Part shown: piece by piece, positions 1-5,641 of the stretch
Position numbering within the stretch: the stretch's first letter is position 1
How the letters are laid out: each line of letters opens with the position of its first letter
From: Nitrospirota bacterium
GTDB lineage: Bacteria > Nitrospirota_A > Leptospirillia > Leptospirillales > Leptospirillaceae
Length of the DNA: 10,300 bases
NCBI GenBank assembly: GCA_023480765.1
Contig: JAMCWZ010000095.1
Location: forward strand, 1-10,300
Direction of reading: 5' to 3'
Made by a program: the position numbers and the translations under genes
Notes under the pieces: generated by a model
Told to the model about the DNA's origin: nothing
Database searches by the model: none
What the model saw: the letters and a program-made list of their open reading frames with translations, nothing else

Positions 1-5
1 AACAT
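1..5 (-). CDS. Start of a further minus-strand gene, cut by the left edge
   Basis: Only the first five bases of this gene are in the window. Reading the minus strand past the stop codon of the AAA ATPase gene, a good Shine-Dalgarno sequence GGAGGA (plus-strand positions 14-19) is followed after 8 nt by an ATG at position 5. The gap between the upstream stop and this ATG is 21 nt, as expected for genes in one operon. The product cannot be read. MoxR/AAA_5-type ATPases very often sit next to a gene for a von Willebrand factor A (VWA) domain protein, so that is a reasonable guess, but it is inference only. Confidence 0.4.
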
Positions 6-26
6 CGCCCGGTTCCTCCAGGATCC

Positions 27-1319
27 TCAGGATTTTCTTCCACCCCGGAATGTCCGTCCCAGAACCTCCCGAATCCCGTGAACCTGATCTTTGTCGGGGA
101 AACCGAGACGGTCGTGCGACACCAGACGGTTGACCCACAGGCAGGGGGCAATGCTTTCCGGATCCGCTCCGTCGGCCACCAGCCGTCCCCAGTTTTTCAG
201 ATGCCGGGTGGACAGCGGCGCTGCGAGATTTCCCGTCCGGTGTGCTTCCCGCAGGGCCAGCGCAACATGGACCATGCGACCGGCCAGATCAGGGGGGACC
301 CCCAGATCCATCAGCATCTGTTTTTCAAGCCGGGCATCATAATCCATAAACACAACACCCGGAAAGCGGTCGAGGAGTGACCAGTCCAGCTCGCGCGTTT
401 GCCCGTACCCTTCCCCCATGTTGCAGGTGGCGCAGAAGACGAGCCTGTCCAGCGGGCATGAGAGACGCTCTCCGGTCGTGAAGTCGAACAGCTCATAATG
501 GCCGAGAACCGGATCCATGACCTTCAGGATCAGGTTCAGAGCGGACACCGAAGACCGGTTCAGCTCGTCAAAGACAATCGTCAGTCGTTCCCCTCCGGCC
601 GCTCTCCGAAAAGCCGAGCGGAGGGGACCTTCCGCGCGGTCCCAGTCCCCGAACAGGCGGGACAGACTGCCGATCCGGACATCCGGATGTTCCCTCGCCA
701 TCGCCCGGAGAGTCCGGGCCTTCTCCTGCGGAGAAGCCGGAACCGGGCGGTTCAGGAGATCATAGTCCTCCATTCCGTCCGAACAGGAAATCAGAAGAAT
801 GGACCGCTCTGCGTCACCTGCCTGTCTCTCCCGCAAACATTCCATCAACACACCGGATGTTTTGCCCGATCCGGTCGGGCCATAAACCAGCACCGAGAGA
901 CCGGCGTCCAGAAGTGTCCCGATTTCCTCCCTGACGCGTGAAACCGGCAGGTCTGCCTCTTCGTCACCGCCCTCTGCAGGAAGAAACGTCGCCGGACTGT
1001 CGGACTTTCCCGGCCGTTCTTCCGGAGAACGCTGCGCTCCCCCTCCCGGATCCGGCCTCTTTTTCGAAAAAAAAGCCCAAAAAAGCGAAAAGAGGGTTCC
1101 TCCTCCGATCAGAATGCTTTCGGCAAGTACGATGTGGGCAACCGAAGCCCAATGAAATGTCCGGGCGAGCAACCCGAAAAAGATAGAGAGGCTGGAGAAT
1201 CCGAACAGATACCGAAACCAGGGAGGACTCCGGACGAGTAAATAGGCTCCCAGGGTATAGAGAAAAATAAGGGCGAAGTATCCGAGCACACCCCCGAGGG
1301 CCACGAACCAGTTTTTCAT
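27..1319 (-). CDS. Membrane-anchored MoxR/AAA_5-type AAA+ ATPase
   Basis: This 430-residue protein has an ATPase domain of the AAA_5/MoxR/CbbQ kind. Members typically remodel or activate partner proteins, often with a VWA-domain partner. Visible motifs are Walker A GPTGSGKT (147-154), the conserved W-x-x-x-GPL segment (226-233), Walker B LTIVFDE (246-252), sensor 1 around ATCN (297-300), a likely arginine finger in LDRF (R318) and a sensor 2-like STRHLKNW (370-377). The N-terminus is unusual: three hydrophobic segments (about 5-29, 33-54 and 58-84) are followed by KKR and a Pro/Gly/Glu-rich linker (about 86-125). This suggests a membrane anchor with the ATPase in the cytoplasm. The ATG start has a strong GGAGGA at 5-nt spacing (1325-1330). 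The gene lies 46 bp after the antiporter and just before another same-strand gene. Family assignment is firm; the cellular substrate is unknown. Confidence 0.85.
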   Translation of the reverse strand: MKNWFVALGGVLGYFALIFLYTLGAYLLVRSPPWFRYLFGFSSLSIFFGLLARTFHWASVAHIVLAESILIGGGTLFSLFWAFFSKKRPDPGGGAQRSPEERPGKSDSPATFLPAEGGDEEADLPVSRVREEIGTLLDAGLSVLVYGPTGSGKTSGVLMECLRERQAGDAERSILLISCSDGMEDYDLLNRPVPASPQEKARTLRAMAREHPDVRIGSLSRLFGDWDRAEGPLRSAFRRAAGGERLTIVFDELNRSSVSALNLILKVMDPVLGHYELFDFTTGERLSCPLDRLVFCATCNMGEGYGQTRELDWSLLDRFPGVVFMDYDARLEKQMLMDLGVPPDLAGRMVHVALALREAHRTGNLAAPLSTRHLKNWGRLVADGADPESIAPCLWVNRLVSHDRLGFPDKDQVHGIREVLGRTFRGGRKS

Positions 1320-1365
1320 GACGCTCCTCCGGAGAACCGGGACGTCTCCAAAACATCAATGCGCG

Positions 1366-2586
1366 CTATCTGTCTTGTCTCTCCAGGGACTCTTCGACGC
1401 GCGGGGGGGAGAGTCCCAGCTTTTTCATGGCCGGTCCCACCGTCAGCCCCTGGATAAGGATAGAGAAGGCCACGATCGCAAAGGTGAGGGAGACAATCTC
1501 GTTTTTCAGAGGAAAGCCTTCCGGAAGCCCCAGGGAAAGCGCAAGGGCCAGCGGGCCACGGATCCCCCCCCAGAAGAGGATATGCTGAAAGGGCACGGGA
1601 ATCTCCCATCGTCCCCGACGGAAAAGACTGCAGATCGGATAGACCGTTCCGGCGCGGCTCAAGAGAACGATGACGATCGAGACAAGAGTGGTCAGCGCGT
1701 CCGACAGGAATGTCTCGTGTGCGATCCGGATCCCGATCAGAACAAAAATCACAGAATTGATAATGAACGCGACCGTTTCCCAGAGAGAGAGCATCGATTC
1801 CCTTGCTTCCCTGGAGAATCCCGGAAAAGGATGGGAATTTCCGATCGTAATCCCTGTGACAACACAGGCCAGAATTCCGGACAGATGGAACGAATCGGCC
1901 AGGGTAAAAGACCCGAAAGCGGCGACAAAGGTCAAAAGATTGCCGACTGTCCGGTCCTCGCTCCGGCGCACCAGAAGATGCGTCCCCCAGGACACGAAAA
2001 AACCGCAAAGAATGCTTCCGGCTCCGAGGAGAAGGATATGCCAGGACATTCCGGCGAAGCCGTTCGGATGGAACCCGGGTTCGGACATGGACAGAACCAG
2101 ACCGAACACCACCACCCCTGCCACATCGTTGAAAAGGCTCTCTGACTCGACCAGGAGACGAAGCCTTCCCTGAACTCCGAGATTCTTGAAGAGAGCGATG
2201 ACGGCGACCGGATCTGTCGTCGCGATGAGGGCGCCAAACGTCATGGCGGGAAGCCACTGCCAGCGAAGAACCCAGTGCATTCCGGCCGCCGTGATCCCCA
2301 TGGAGAGGATCACTCCGAGAGATGCCAGCACCAGGACGGGAAAAAGGTCCCTCTCCATTTTTTTCCAGGGGATGCTGAGAGCCCCTTCAAAGACCAGTGG
2401 CGGCAGGAAAATACCGAAGATCAGATCCTTGGTCAGGTGGATGCGCGGAGCGTAGGGAAGAAGGGTCACGAGGGAGCCGGCCAGGACAAGGGCGACGCTG
2501 TCGGGAATCCGGATGCGACGGCCGAGGATCGACGCGACGGCAGCAACCACAAGGAGGAGTTCGAGGTTTGTGATGGTCAAGGACAC
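1366..2586 (-). CDS. CPA1 (NhaP-type) Na+ or K+/H+ antiporter
   Basis: This 406-residue polytopic inner-membrane protein belongs to the cation:proton antiporter-1 family, which exchanges Na+ or K+ for H+ and serves pH and ion balance. Family signatures visible are LPPLVFEGAL (61-70), ATTDPVAVIALFK (122-134) with the TDP motif at the ion site, ESLFNDVAGVVVF (149-161) with the Asn-Asp pair N153/D154 that marks electroneutral CPA1 members, FVLIGI (281-286), and GGIRGPLALAL (340-350) with conserved R343. About 12 hydrophobic segments fill the protein. The short tail (390-406) lacks the long regulatory cytoplasmic or TrkA-C domain seen in some relatives. The start is GTG at 2586: a stop lies six codons upstream in frame, and GGAG (2596-2599) sits 9 nt before it. 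It probably heads the unit with the AAA ATPase. Ion preference cannot be read from the sequence. Confidence 0.92.
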   Translation of the reverse strand: MSLTITNLELLLVVAAVASILGRRIRIPDSVALVLAGSLVTLLPYAPRIHLTKDLIFGIFLPPLVFEGALSIPWKKMERDLFPVLVLASLGVILSMGITAAGMHWVLRWQWLPAMTFGALIATTDPVAVIALFKNLGVQGRLRLLVESESLFNDVAGVVVFGLVLSMSEPGFHPNGFAGMSWHILLLGAGSILCGFFVSWGTHLLVRRSEDRTVGNLLTFVAAFGSFTLADSFHLSGILACVVTGITIGNSHPFPGFSREARESMLSLWETVAFIINSVIFVLIGIRIAHETFLSDALTTLVSIVIVLLSRAGTVYPICSLFRRGRWEIPVPFQHILFWGGIRGPLALALSLGLPEGFPLKNEIVSLTFAIVAFSILIQGLTVGPAMKKLGLSPPRVEESLERQDR

Positions 2587-2616
2587 GGACGCCCACTCCG
2601 GTTAAGAGGTCCCGAA

Positions 2617-2633
2617 GGCGGACGACATCCGCC
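2617..2633 (-). other. Small hairpin in the antiporter 5' leader
   Basis: A perfect 6-bp inverted repeat, GGCGGA and TCCGCC with a 5-nt loop, lies 31 bp upstream of the antiporter GTG. If the transcript starts near 2670 it would fold within the leader. No riboswitch class is recognised and it may be chance. Confidence 0.3.
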
Positions 2634-2677
2634 GGACAACGTGAAGGAAAACAGGATCCCACCGGTAACATCCCTAG

Positions 2678-2702
2678 AATATAGATACACAGTCCTGGAC
2701 AA
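2678..2702 (-). promoter_or_regulatory. Weak promoter candidate for antiporter/AAA unit
   Basis: On the minus strand a good -10-like TATATT (2678-2683; alternative TATTCT at 2676-2681) has only TTGTCC (2697-2702) upstream at a short 13-15 nt spacing. The position, about 90 bp before the GTG, is sensible, but the -35 match and spacing are poor. Confidence 0.25.
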
Positions 2703-2872
2703 TCCCGCAACCACAACCCCGCCAGCACGAGGAACATTCCGGAAAACGCGTTCTCCCGGCGAGTTCAAAAAAAGAGTGATCGGGGCCCATCTCTCACGCG
2801 AAGAACGAAAACGAACGCTGCTGACGAAAAATGATGTCTTCCCAAAATCTTCTGATCGCCATGTTTGGCGAG

Positions 2873-2898
2873 CCTCTTTTGACTTCGCACCTCTTTTG
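2873..2898 (+). repeat. 9-bp direct repeat CCTCTTTTG over the MFS promoter
   Basis: CCTCTTTTG occurs at 2873-2881 and again at 2890-2898, 17 bp apart start to start. The copies overlap the predicted -35 and spacer of the MFS promoter. Tandem half-sites of this kind can bind regulators, but no known operator is recognised. Confidence 0.4.
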
Positions 2899-2907
2899 TC
2901 CGAAAAT
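2879..2907 (+). promoter_or_regulatory. Candidate sigma-70-type promoter for the MFS transporter
   Basis: TTGACT (2879-2884) and GAAAAT (2902-2907) are separated by exactly 17 bp. The -35 matches consensus at five of six positions and the -10 at four. It would give a leader of roughly 120 nt before the GTG at 3036. Confidence 0.4.
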
Positions 2908-2915
2908 CGGAAATT

Positions 2916-2928
2916 CTGTTCACAACAG
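2916..2928. promoter_or_regulatory. Small dyad CTGTT-CAC-AACAG at the predicted MFS transcription start
   Basis: A perfect 5-bp inverted repeat with a 3-nt centre lies just downstream of the predicted -10 element of the MFS transporter. It could be a repressor site. At this length it could also arise by chance. Confidence 0.25.
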
Positions 2929-3035
2929 CAGACAAAATCTTTTTTTTCAGACGCTATTTTTCCGAAACCCCGGATCTTCTGAATGATTCCTGAGAGGACC
3001 AGCATTTGGTCTGATTCCGACAAGCGCGGAGAGCT

Positions 3036-4334
3036 GTGACAAACATGCACCCAAAAGCCACACAAAGCCAGATCCTTCTGGCAAGTCTTGCAGGAACCAC
3101 GATCGAGTTTTTCGATTTCTATATCTTTGCAACCGCTTCTGTTCTGGTCTTTCCGGCTCTCTTTTTTCCGCCGGGCAATCCGACCACCGCAACGCTCCAG
3201 TCTCTTGCCACCTTCGCGCTGGCCTTTGTCACCCGTCCGATCGGAGCGGCCCTTTTCGGGCATTTCGGTGACCGCATGGGCCGGAAGGCCACCCTTGTCG
3301 TCTCCCTTCTGACGATGGGGCTCTCCACCATCCTGATCGGACTCCTGCCGACATATGCAAAAGCAGGAATTCTGGCACCCCTTCTTCTGGCGGTCTGCCG
3401 ACTGGGACAGGGTCTCGGACTTGGAGGAGAATGGGGTGGAGCCGTTCTCCTGGCGACAGAAAACGCTCCCGAAGGGAAAAAAGGGTGGTTCGGAATGTTT
3501 CCCCAGTTCGGAGCTCCGGCGGGGTTCATCCTGTCAACAGGGGTCTTTCTTTTCCTGACCCATTTCACCTCACGGAACCAGTTTCTGGAATGGGGATGGC
3601 GCATCCCGTTTCTTTTGAGCGCCATCCTCGTTGTCGTCGGGTTGTGGATCCGGCTGCGCGTTTATGAAACGCCGGAATTTTCCCGGGTGATCGAGACAAA
3701 CCGGAAAGTCCGATTTCCTTTTTTTTCCGTACTTCTCCATCACCCGGGTTCTCTTGTGACGGGCATTTTTTCTCTTCTGAGCACGTTTGTGATGTTTTAC
3801 CTGATGACCGTTTTCACCCTCGGGTGGGGAACGAGCCATCTTCATTACCCCAAGGAAACACTTCTGTTCGTCCAGATGACCGGCGTCGTCTGCTTCGCCC
3901 TCATGATTCCGGTTTCGTCCCATTATGCGGACAGGCGAAGCTGCCGGGAAGCCATGATCCTCTCCACGATCCTGATTTTCCTGTTCGGTTTCGGATTTGG
4001 AGTGATGATGGAACCAAACCACCTTCTGCGGCTCATGGTTTTCTATGTGCTGGGATTCTCGGTCATCGGACTGACCTATGGACCCGCCGGAACCATTCTG
4101 TCGGAGCTTTTTCCGACTCCGATCCGCTATACCGGAGCATCTCTCGCGTTCAATCTCGCCGGAGTCGCCGGCGCGTCGCCGGCCCCTTATATTGCCACGC
4201 GACTGGCGGGCCAATACGGCTTGAATGCCGTTGGATATTATCTGTCGATCACGGCTGTCATCACGTTCCTCGCGCTCCTCGCTGTTCGTCCGTGGGATCC
4301 CGGGAGCGAGCAAAATTTGGGCTCGGGTCGATGA
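3036..4334 (+). CDS. MFS transporter, metabolite:H+ symporter (MHS) family
   Basis: This 432-residue inner-membrane protein is a major facilitator of the metabolite:H+ symporter family, the group of ProP, KgtP, ShiA and CitA, which import organic acids, betaines or similar small solutes with protons. Evidence: TTIEFFDFYIF in the first membrane segment (21-31), the motif RPIGAALFGHFGDRMGRK (67-84) including MFS motif A (75-84), RLGQGLGLGGEW (122-133), HYADRRSCRE (296-305) between the halves, and LSELFPTPIRYTG (355-367). About 12 hydrophobic segments and the length fit the family. Two starts are possible: GTG 3036 (GGAG 4 nt upstream) or ATG 3045 (same GGAG 13 nt upstream); neither spacing is ideal and the difference is three residues. 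It appears monocistronic. The family is secure; the substrate cannot be predicted. Confidence 0.92.
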   Translation: MTNMHPKATQSQILLASLAGTTIEFFDFYIFATASVLVFPALFFPPGNPTTATLQSLATFALAFVTRPIGAALFGHFGDRMGRKATLVVSLLTMGLSTILIGLLPTYAKAGILAPLLLAVCRLGQGLGLGGEWGGAVLLATENAPEGKKGWFGMFPQFGAPAGFILSTGVFLFLTHFTSRNQFLEWGWRIPFLLSAILVVVGLWIRLRVYETPEFSRVIETNRKVRFPFFSVLLHHPGSLVTGIFSLLSTFVMFYLMTVFTLGWGTSHLHYPKETLLFVQMTGVVCFALMIPVSSHYADRRSCREAMILSTILIFLFGFGFGVMMEPNHLLRLMVFYVLGFSVIGLTYGPAGTILSELFPTPIRYTGASLAFNLAGVAGASPAPYIATRLAGQYGLNAVGYYLSITAVITFLALLAVRPWDPGSEQNLGSGR

Positions 4335-4344
4335 AAACAATTCC

Positions 4345-4363
4345 CCCGGACACCCAATCCGGG
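4345..4363 (+). terminator. Possible weak terminator after the MFS gene
   Basis: CCCGGA and TCCGGG form a perfect 6-bp stem with a 7-nt loop, starting 10 nt after the transporter stop codon. No T-run follows, so it is not a classic intrinsic terminator; it may only stabilise the mRNA end. Confidence 0.3.
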
Positions 4364-4795
4364 CATGCTCCCTCTCCTTCAGAGAAAAAACCCTGACGGC
4401 GTGTGATGGGACGGCTCTCCGAGTTTTCTCGAAAAAACAGAAACCTCATTTTCCGAACAGAGCTCGTCCTCCCAGAGCTTAGGCGCCGAGAGCTCCCTCC
4501 TCTTCCGGCATCAGCCTTGAAGAGAACAGGGGAGTTCTCCGGGTGGGACACCCGCGCTTTCAAAATGACGAAACTCTTGGAGAAAATCGAGCGAAAAACA
4601 GCCTCATGACCCTCCTCTGGACAAGGCATGCCATTCTGACCGAACAAAACTGAGCCCTTTCTTCTCGAGCTCCAGAACGTAACCCCTTTTTTTCGGAAAA
4701 AAAAGTCAAAAATCCGGCGAATTCAGACATTCCAGGGAAAAACAACGGGATCAAGAAGGAGAATGGCAGAAAAGGAGAGAACGTCGTTTTCCAGG

Positions 4796-4818
4796 ATCCC
4801 CCTGGTCTTCGGGGGGAT
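4796..4818 (-). terminator. GC-rich hairpin just after the small repeat-protein gene
   Basis: ATCCCCC (4796-4802) and GGGGGAT (4812-4818) form a perfect 7-bp stem with a 9-nt loop. Read on the minus strand it begins 4 nt after the TGA at 4823. Its position and strength suggest a transcript end, although there is no T-run after it. Confidence 0.4.
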
Positions 4819-4822
4819 TCAT

Positions 4823-5134
4823 TCATCTCTCCACGGGAGAGGAAAATCCCGTCCCGCCACTTCCACGGGGAACGACAATTCTGGGGCCACCCGTTGTATA
4901 GGGATTGTTGGCGGAATCCGGGGAATAAGGTGAGCCGTACTTCCCATAAGGGTTATGGATGGAATACGGAGAAAAGGGAGATCCATATTTTCCATAGGGG
5001 TTGCTGACGGAGTTGGGGTCATAGGGGTTTGCGTTCAAGTTGCCGAGATAAGTGCCATCCGGAGCATAGAGCTGCGGAGAGGAGGCAAGGAGAAATCCTG
5101 TCACGAGATAGGGAACAAGGCGCTTCACGTTCAT
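4823..5134 (-). CDS. Small exported protein with NPYGKYGS repeats, function unknown
   Basis: The chosen ATG gives 103 residues. Residues 1 to about 19 form a signal peptide: NVKR, a hydrophobic stretch (LVPYLVTGFLLA), then ASS. Next comes LYAPDGTYLGNLNANPYDP (22-40), followed by two 16-residue repeats beginning NPYGKYGSP (45-60 and 61-76), a partial third NPY, and a Gly/Pro/Arg tail. Secreted proteins with this DGTYLGNL start and NPYG-YGS-YSP repeats occur in many bacteria as uncharacterised proteins, from my recognition of the pattern; I know of no function. An in-frame extension to 5230 exists but has no Shine-Dalgarno, and an extended -10 promoter lies inside it, so the shorter start is preferred. 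The ribosome binding site for the chosen start is weak. Conservation of the repeats at protein level despite nucleotide drift argues that it is a real gene. Confidence 0.75.
   Translation of the reverse strand: MNVKRLVPYLVTGFLLASSPQLYAPDGTYLGNLNANPYDPNSVSNPYGKYGSPFSPYSIHNPYGKYGSPYSPDSANNPYTTGGPRIVVPRGSGGTGFSSPVER
4907..5002 (-). repeat. Two 48-bp tandem repeats encoding NPYGKYGSP units
   Basis: The repeat at 4955-5002 and the repeat at 4907-4954 each encode 16 residues. The peptides match at 12 of 16 positions, while the DNA copies differ at many third positions. This indicates old duplication held by selection on the protein rather than recent slippage. Confidence 0.7.
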
Positions 5135-5177
5135 CCCCACGGAAAAAGAGAAACACCATTTGCCATGTTTCTGTTTT

Positions 5178-5186
5178 ATTTTAGCA
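5178..5186 (-). promoter_or_regulatory. Extended -10 promoter for the repeat-protein gene
   Basis: On the minus strand the sequence TGCTAAAAT combines a TAAAAT -10 box (5178-5183) with the upstream TG of an extended -10 (5185-5186). No good -35 is seen, as is usual for this promoter type. The predicted transcript would start about 35-40 nt before the ATG at 5134. Confidence 0.45.
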
Positions 5187-5206
5187 CACACAAGAAGCTT
5201 CCGGGG

Positions 5207-5239
5207 AAAAAATGGACGTTTTGGTCCCATGACCCAAAA
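5207..5239 (-). terminator. Possible terminator downstream of tRNA-Arg
   Basis: The hairpin at 5219-5239 pairs TTTTGGTC with GACC(C)AAAA: eight base pairs, one bulged base, 4-nt loop. On the minus strand it is followed after 6 nt by a run of six T (5207-5212). It lies 40 nt after the tRNA CCA and before the next promoter, as expected for a tRNA terminator. The gap before the T-run and the A/T-rich stem make it weak. Confidence 0.35.
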
Positions 5240-5278
5240 TTTAAAAAAAGGAGGAGTTTTTACTTTGGTTGTGCAAGA

Positions 5279-5355
5279 TGGCGCGCCCGGAGGGATTTGA
5301 ACCCCCGACCTTTAGATTCGTAGTCTACTGCTCTATCCAGCTGAGCTACGGGCGC
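5279..5355 (-). tRNA. tRNA-Arg(ACG)
   Basis: On the minus strand a full cloverleaf can be folded. The acceptor stem is GCGCCCG with CGGGCGC, discriminator G, and the CCA end is encoded (5281-5279). The D arm is GCTC/GAGC. The anticodon loop CTACGAA gives anticodon ACG, which reads arginine CGU and, after A34-to-inosine conversion, CGC and CGA. The T arm is GGGGG-TTCGAAT-CCCTC with one G-U wobble. The anticodon stem GTAGA/TCTAA has one mismatch, G27 opposite A43. Total length is 77 nt including CCA. It faces away from leuS and has a clear promoter upstream. Confidence 0.97.
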
Positions 5356-5406
5356 ATGTGGGGTTGGGAACGATAGAAAGATACCTTCAGACAAGACAAC
5401 CTGAGA

Positions 5407-5435
5407 ATTATAGCGCGACAGGGTTCCTATCTCAA
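5407..5435 (-). promoter_or_regulatory. Strong sigma-70-type promoter of tRNA-Arg
   Basis: Minus strand: TTGAGA (5430-5435), exactly 17 bp, then a perfect TATAAT (5407-5412). This would start transcription about 45 nt before the 5' end of the mature tRNA. It is one of the two best promoter matches in the window. Confidence 0.8.
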
Positions 5436-5589
5436 GGGACTTGTCCGTTCCTGGAGGGGAATGGTCGGACTCTCTCTCCTTATATCAGAAAGAATCCAAT
5501 GCCAGGGTCCTTCCCCTTTCCCAAAATATTTCCGGGACAAAACTCGAGGCACAAAGGCAGATCCTTTCTTCCGGAAGGGTGCCAGATTC

Positions 5590-5598
5590 TGATAGAAT
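5590..5598 (+). promoter_or_regulatory. Extended -10 promoter for the leuS-lptE-holA operon
   Basis: TGATAGAAT combines the TG of an extended -10 with TAGAAT (5593-5598). A weak -35 candidate, TTCCGG (5569-5574), lies 18 bp upstream. The predicted transcript start is about 35-40 nt before the leuS TTG. A perfect 15-bp dyad (5585-5599) covers the element. Confidence 0.45.
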
Positions 5599-5641
5599 CG
5601 GGGAAGTCGACATCCCTATAGACCTGATACCCGAGGAATCC

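Larger units (their letters stand above)
2587..3035. promoter_or_regulatory. Divergent control region between antiporter and MFS transporter genes
   Basis: This 449-bp stretch separates two outward-facing genes and contains no convincing reading frame. It becomes markedly A/T-rich towards the transporter (about 2760-2990), as is typical of promoters. It holds a small hairpin near the antiporter start, a weak minus-strand promoter candidate, a better plus-strand promoter candidate, a 9-bp direct repeat and a small dyad. These are listed separately. Confidence 0.6.
4335..4822. other. Gene-free region between convergent gene ends
   Basis: This 488-bp stretch lies between the 3' end of the MFS gene (plus) and the 3' end of the small repeat-protein gene (minus). 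Reading frames here are short, lack ribosome binding sites and have arginine/serine/proline-rich translations typical of non-coding sequence. It contains hairpins that may end transcription from both sides (listed separately) and an A/T hairpin at 4686-4705 (seven T, CGG, eight A). I see no RNA gene or mobile element. Confidence 0.6.

Noticed and set aside
1318..2145. Long plus-strand frame (275 residues) opposite the antiporter gene
   Set aside because: It is antisense to a clearly conserved antiporter, has an Arg/Gly/Asp/Pro-rich low-information translation, and is explained by GC-biased third positions.
4331..4396. 21-codon frame starting ATGA over the MFS stop codon
   Set aside because: It resembles a coupled start, but there is no ribosome binding site and the peptide (MKTIPPDTQSGH and onward) has no recognisable feature.
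4403..4609. 68-residue plus-strand frame in the gene-free region
   Set aside because: No Shine-Dalgarno before the GTG/ATG pair, arginine/leucine-rich composition without domains, and no neighbour support.
4686..4705. A/T hairpin as an intrinsic terminator
   Set aside because: It is only T-run and A-run pairing with a CGGA loop. It lacks a GC stem and is more likely a homopolymer pair, though a weak role cannot be excluded.
4560..4826. 88-residue minus-strand frame in the gene-free region
   Set aside because: No ribosome binding site, its start overlaps the end of the repeat-protein gene, and the translation lacks any domain or consistent hydrophobic pattern.
5135..5230. N-terminal extension of the repeat protein to ATG 5230
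   Set aside because: There is no Shine-Dalgarno, the extension would bury the signal peptide, and an extended -10 promoter and possible tRNA terminator lie within or beside it.
5441..5641. N-terminal extension of leuS to TTG 5441 (67 more residues)
   Set aside because: The extra residues do not resemble the start of any LeuRS I know, and the frame crosses the predicted operon promoter and the dyad at 5585-5599. TTG 5642 fits the family start.
5413..5641. T-box or leucine attenuator upstream of leuS
   Set aside because: GAAGGGTGCC at 5574-5583 slightly resembles the T-box core, but the conserved sequence, specifier stem and terminator are missing, and there is no leucine-rich leader peptide.
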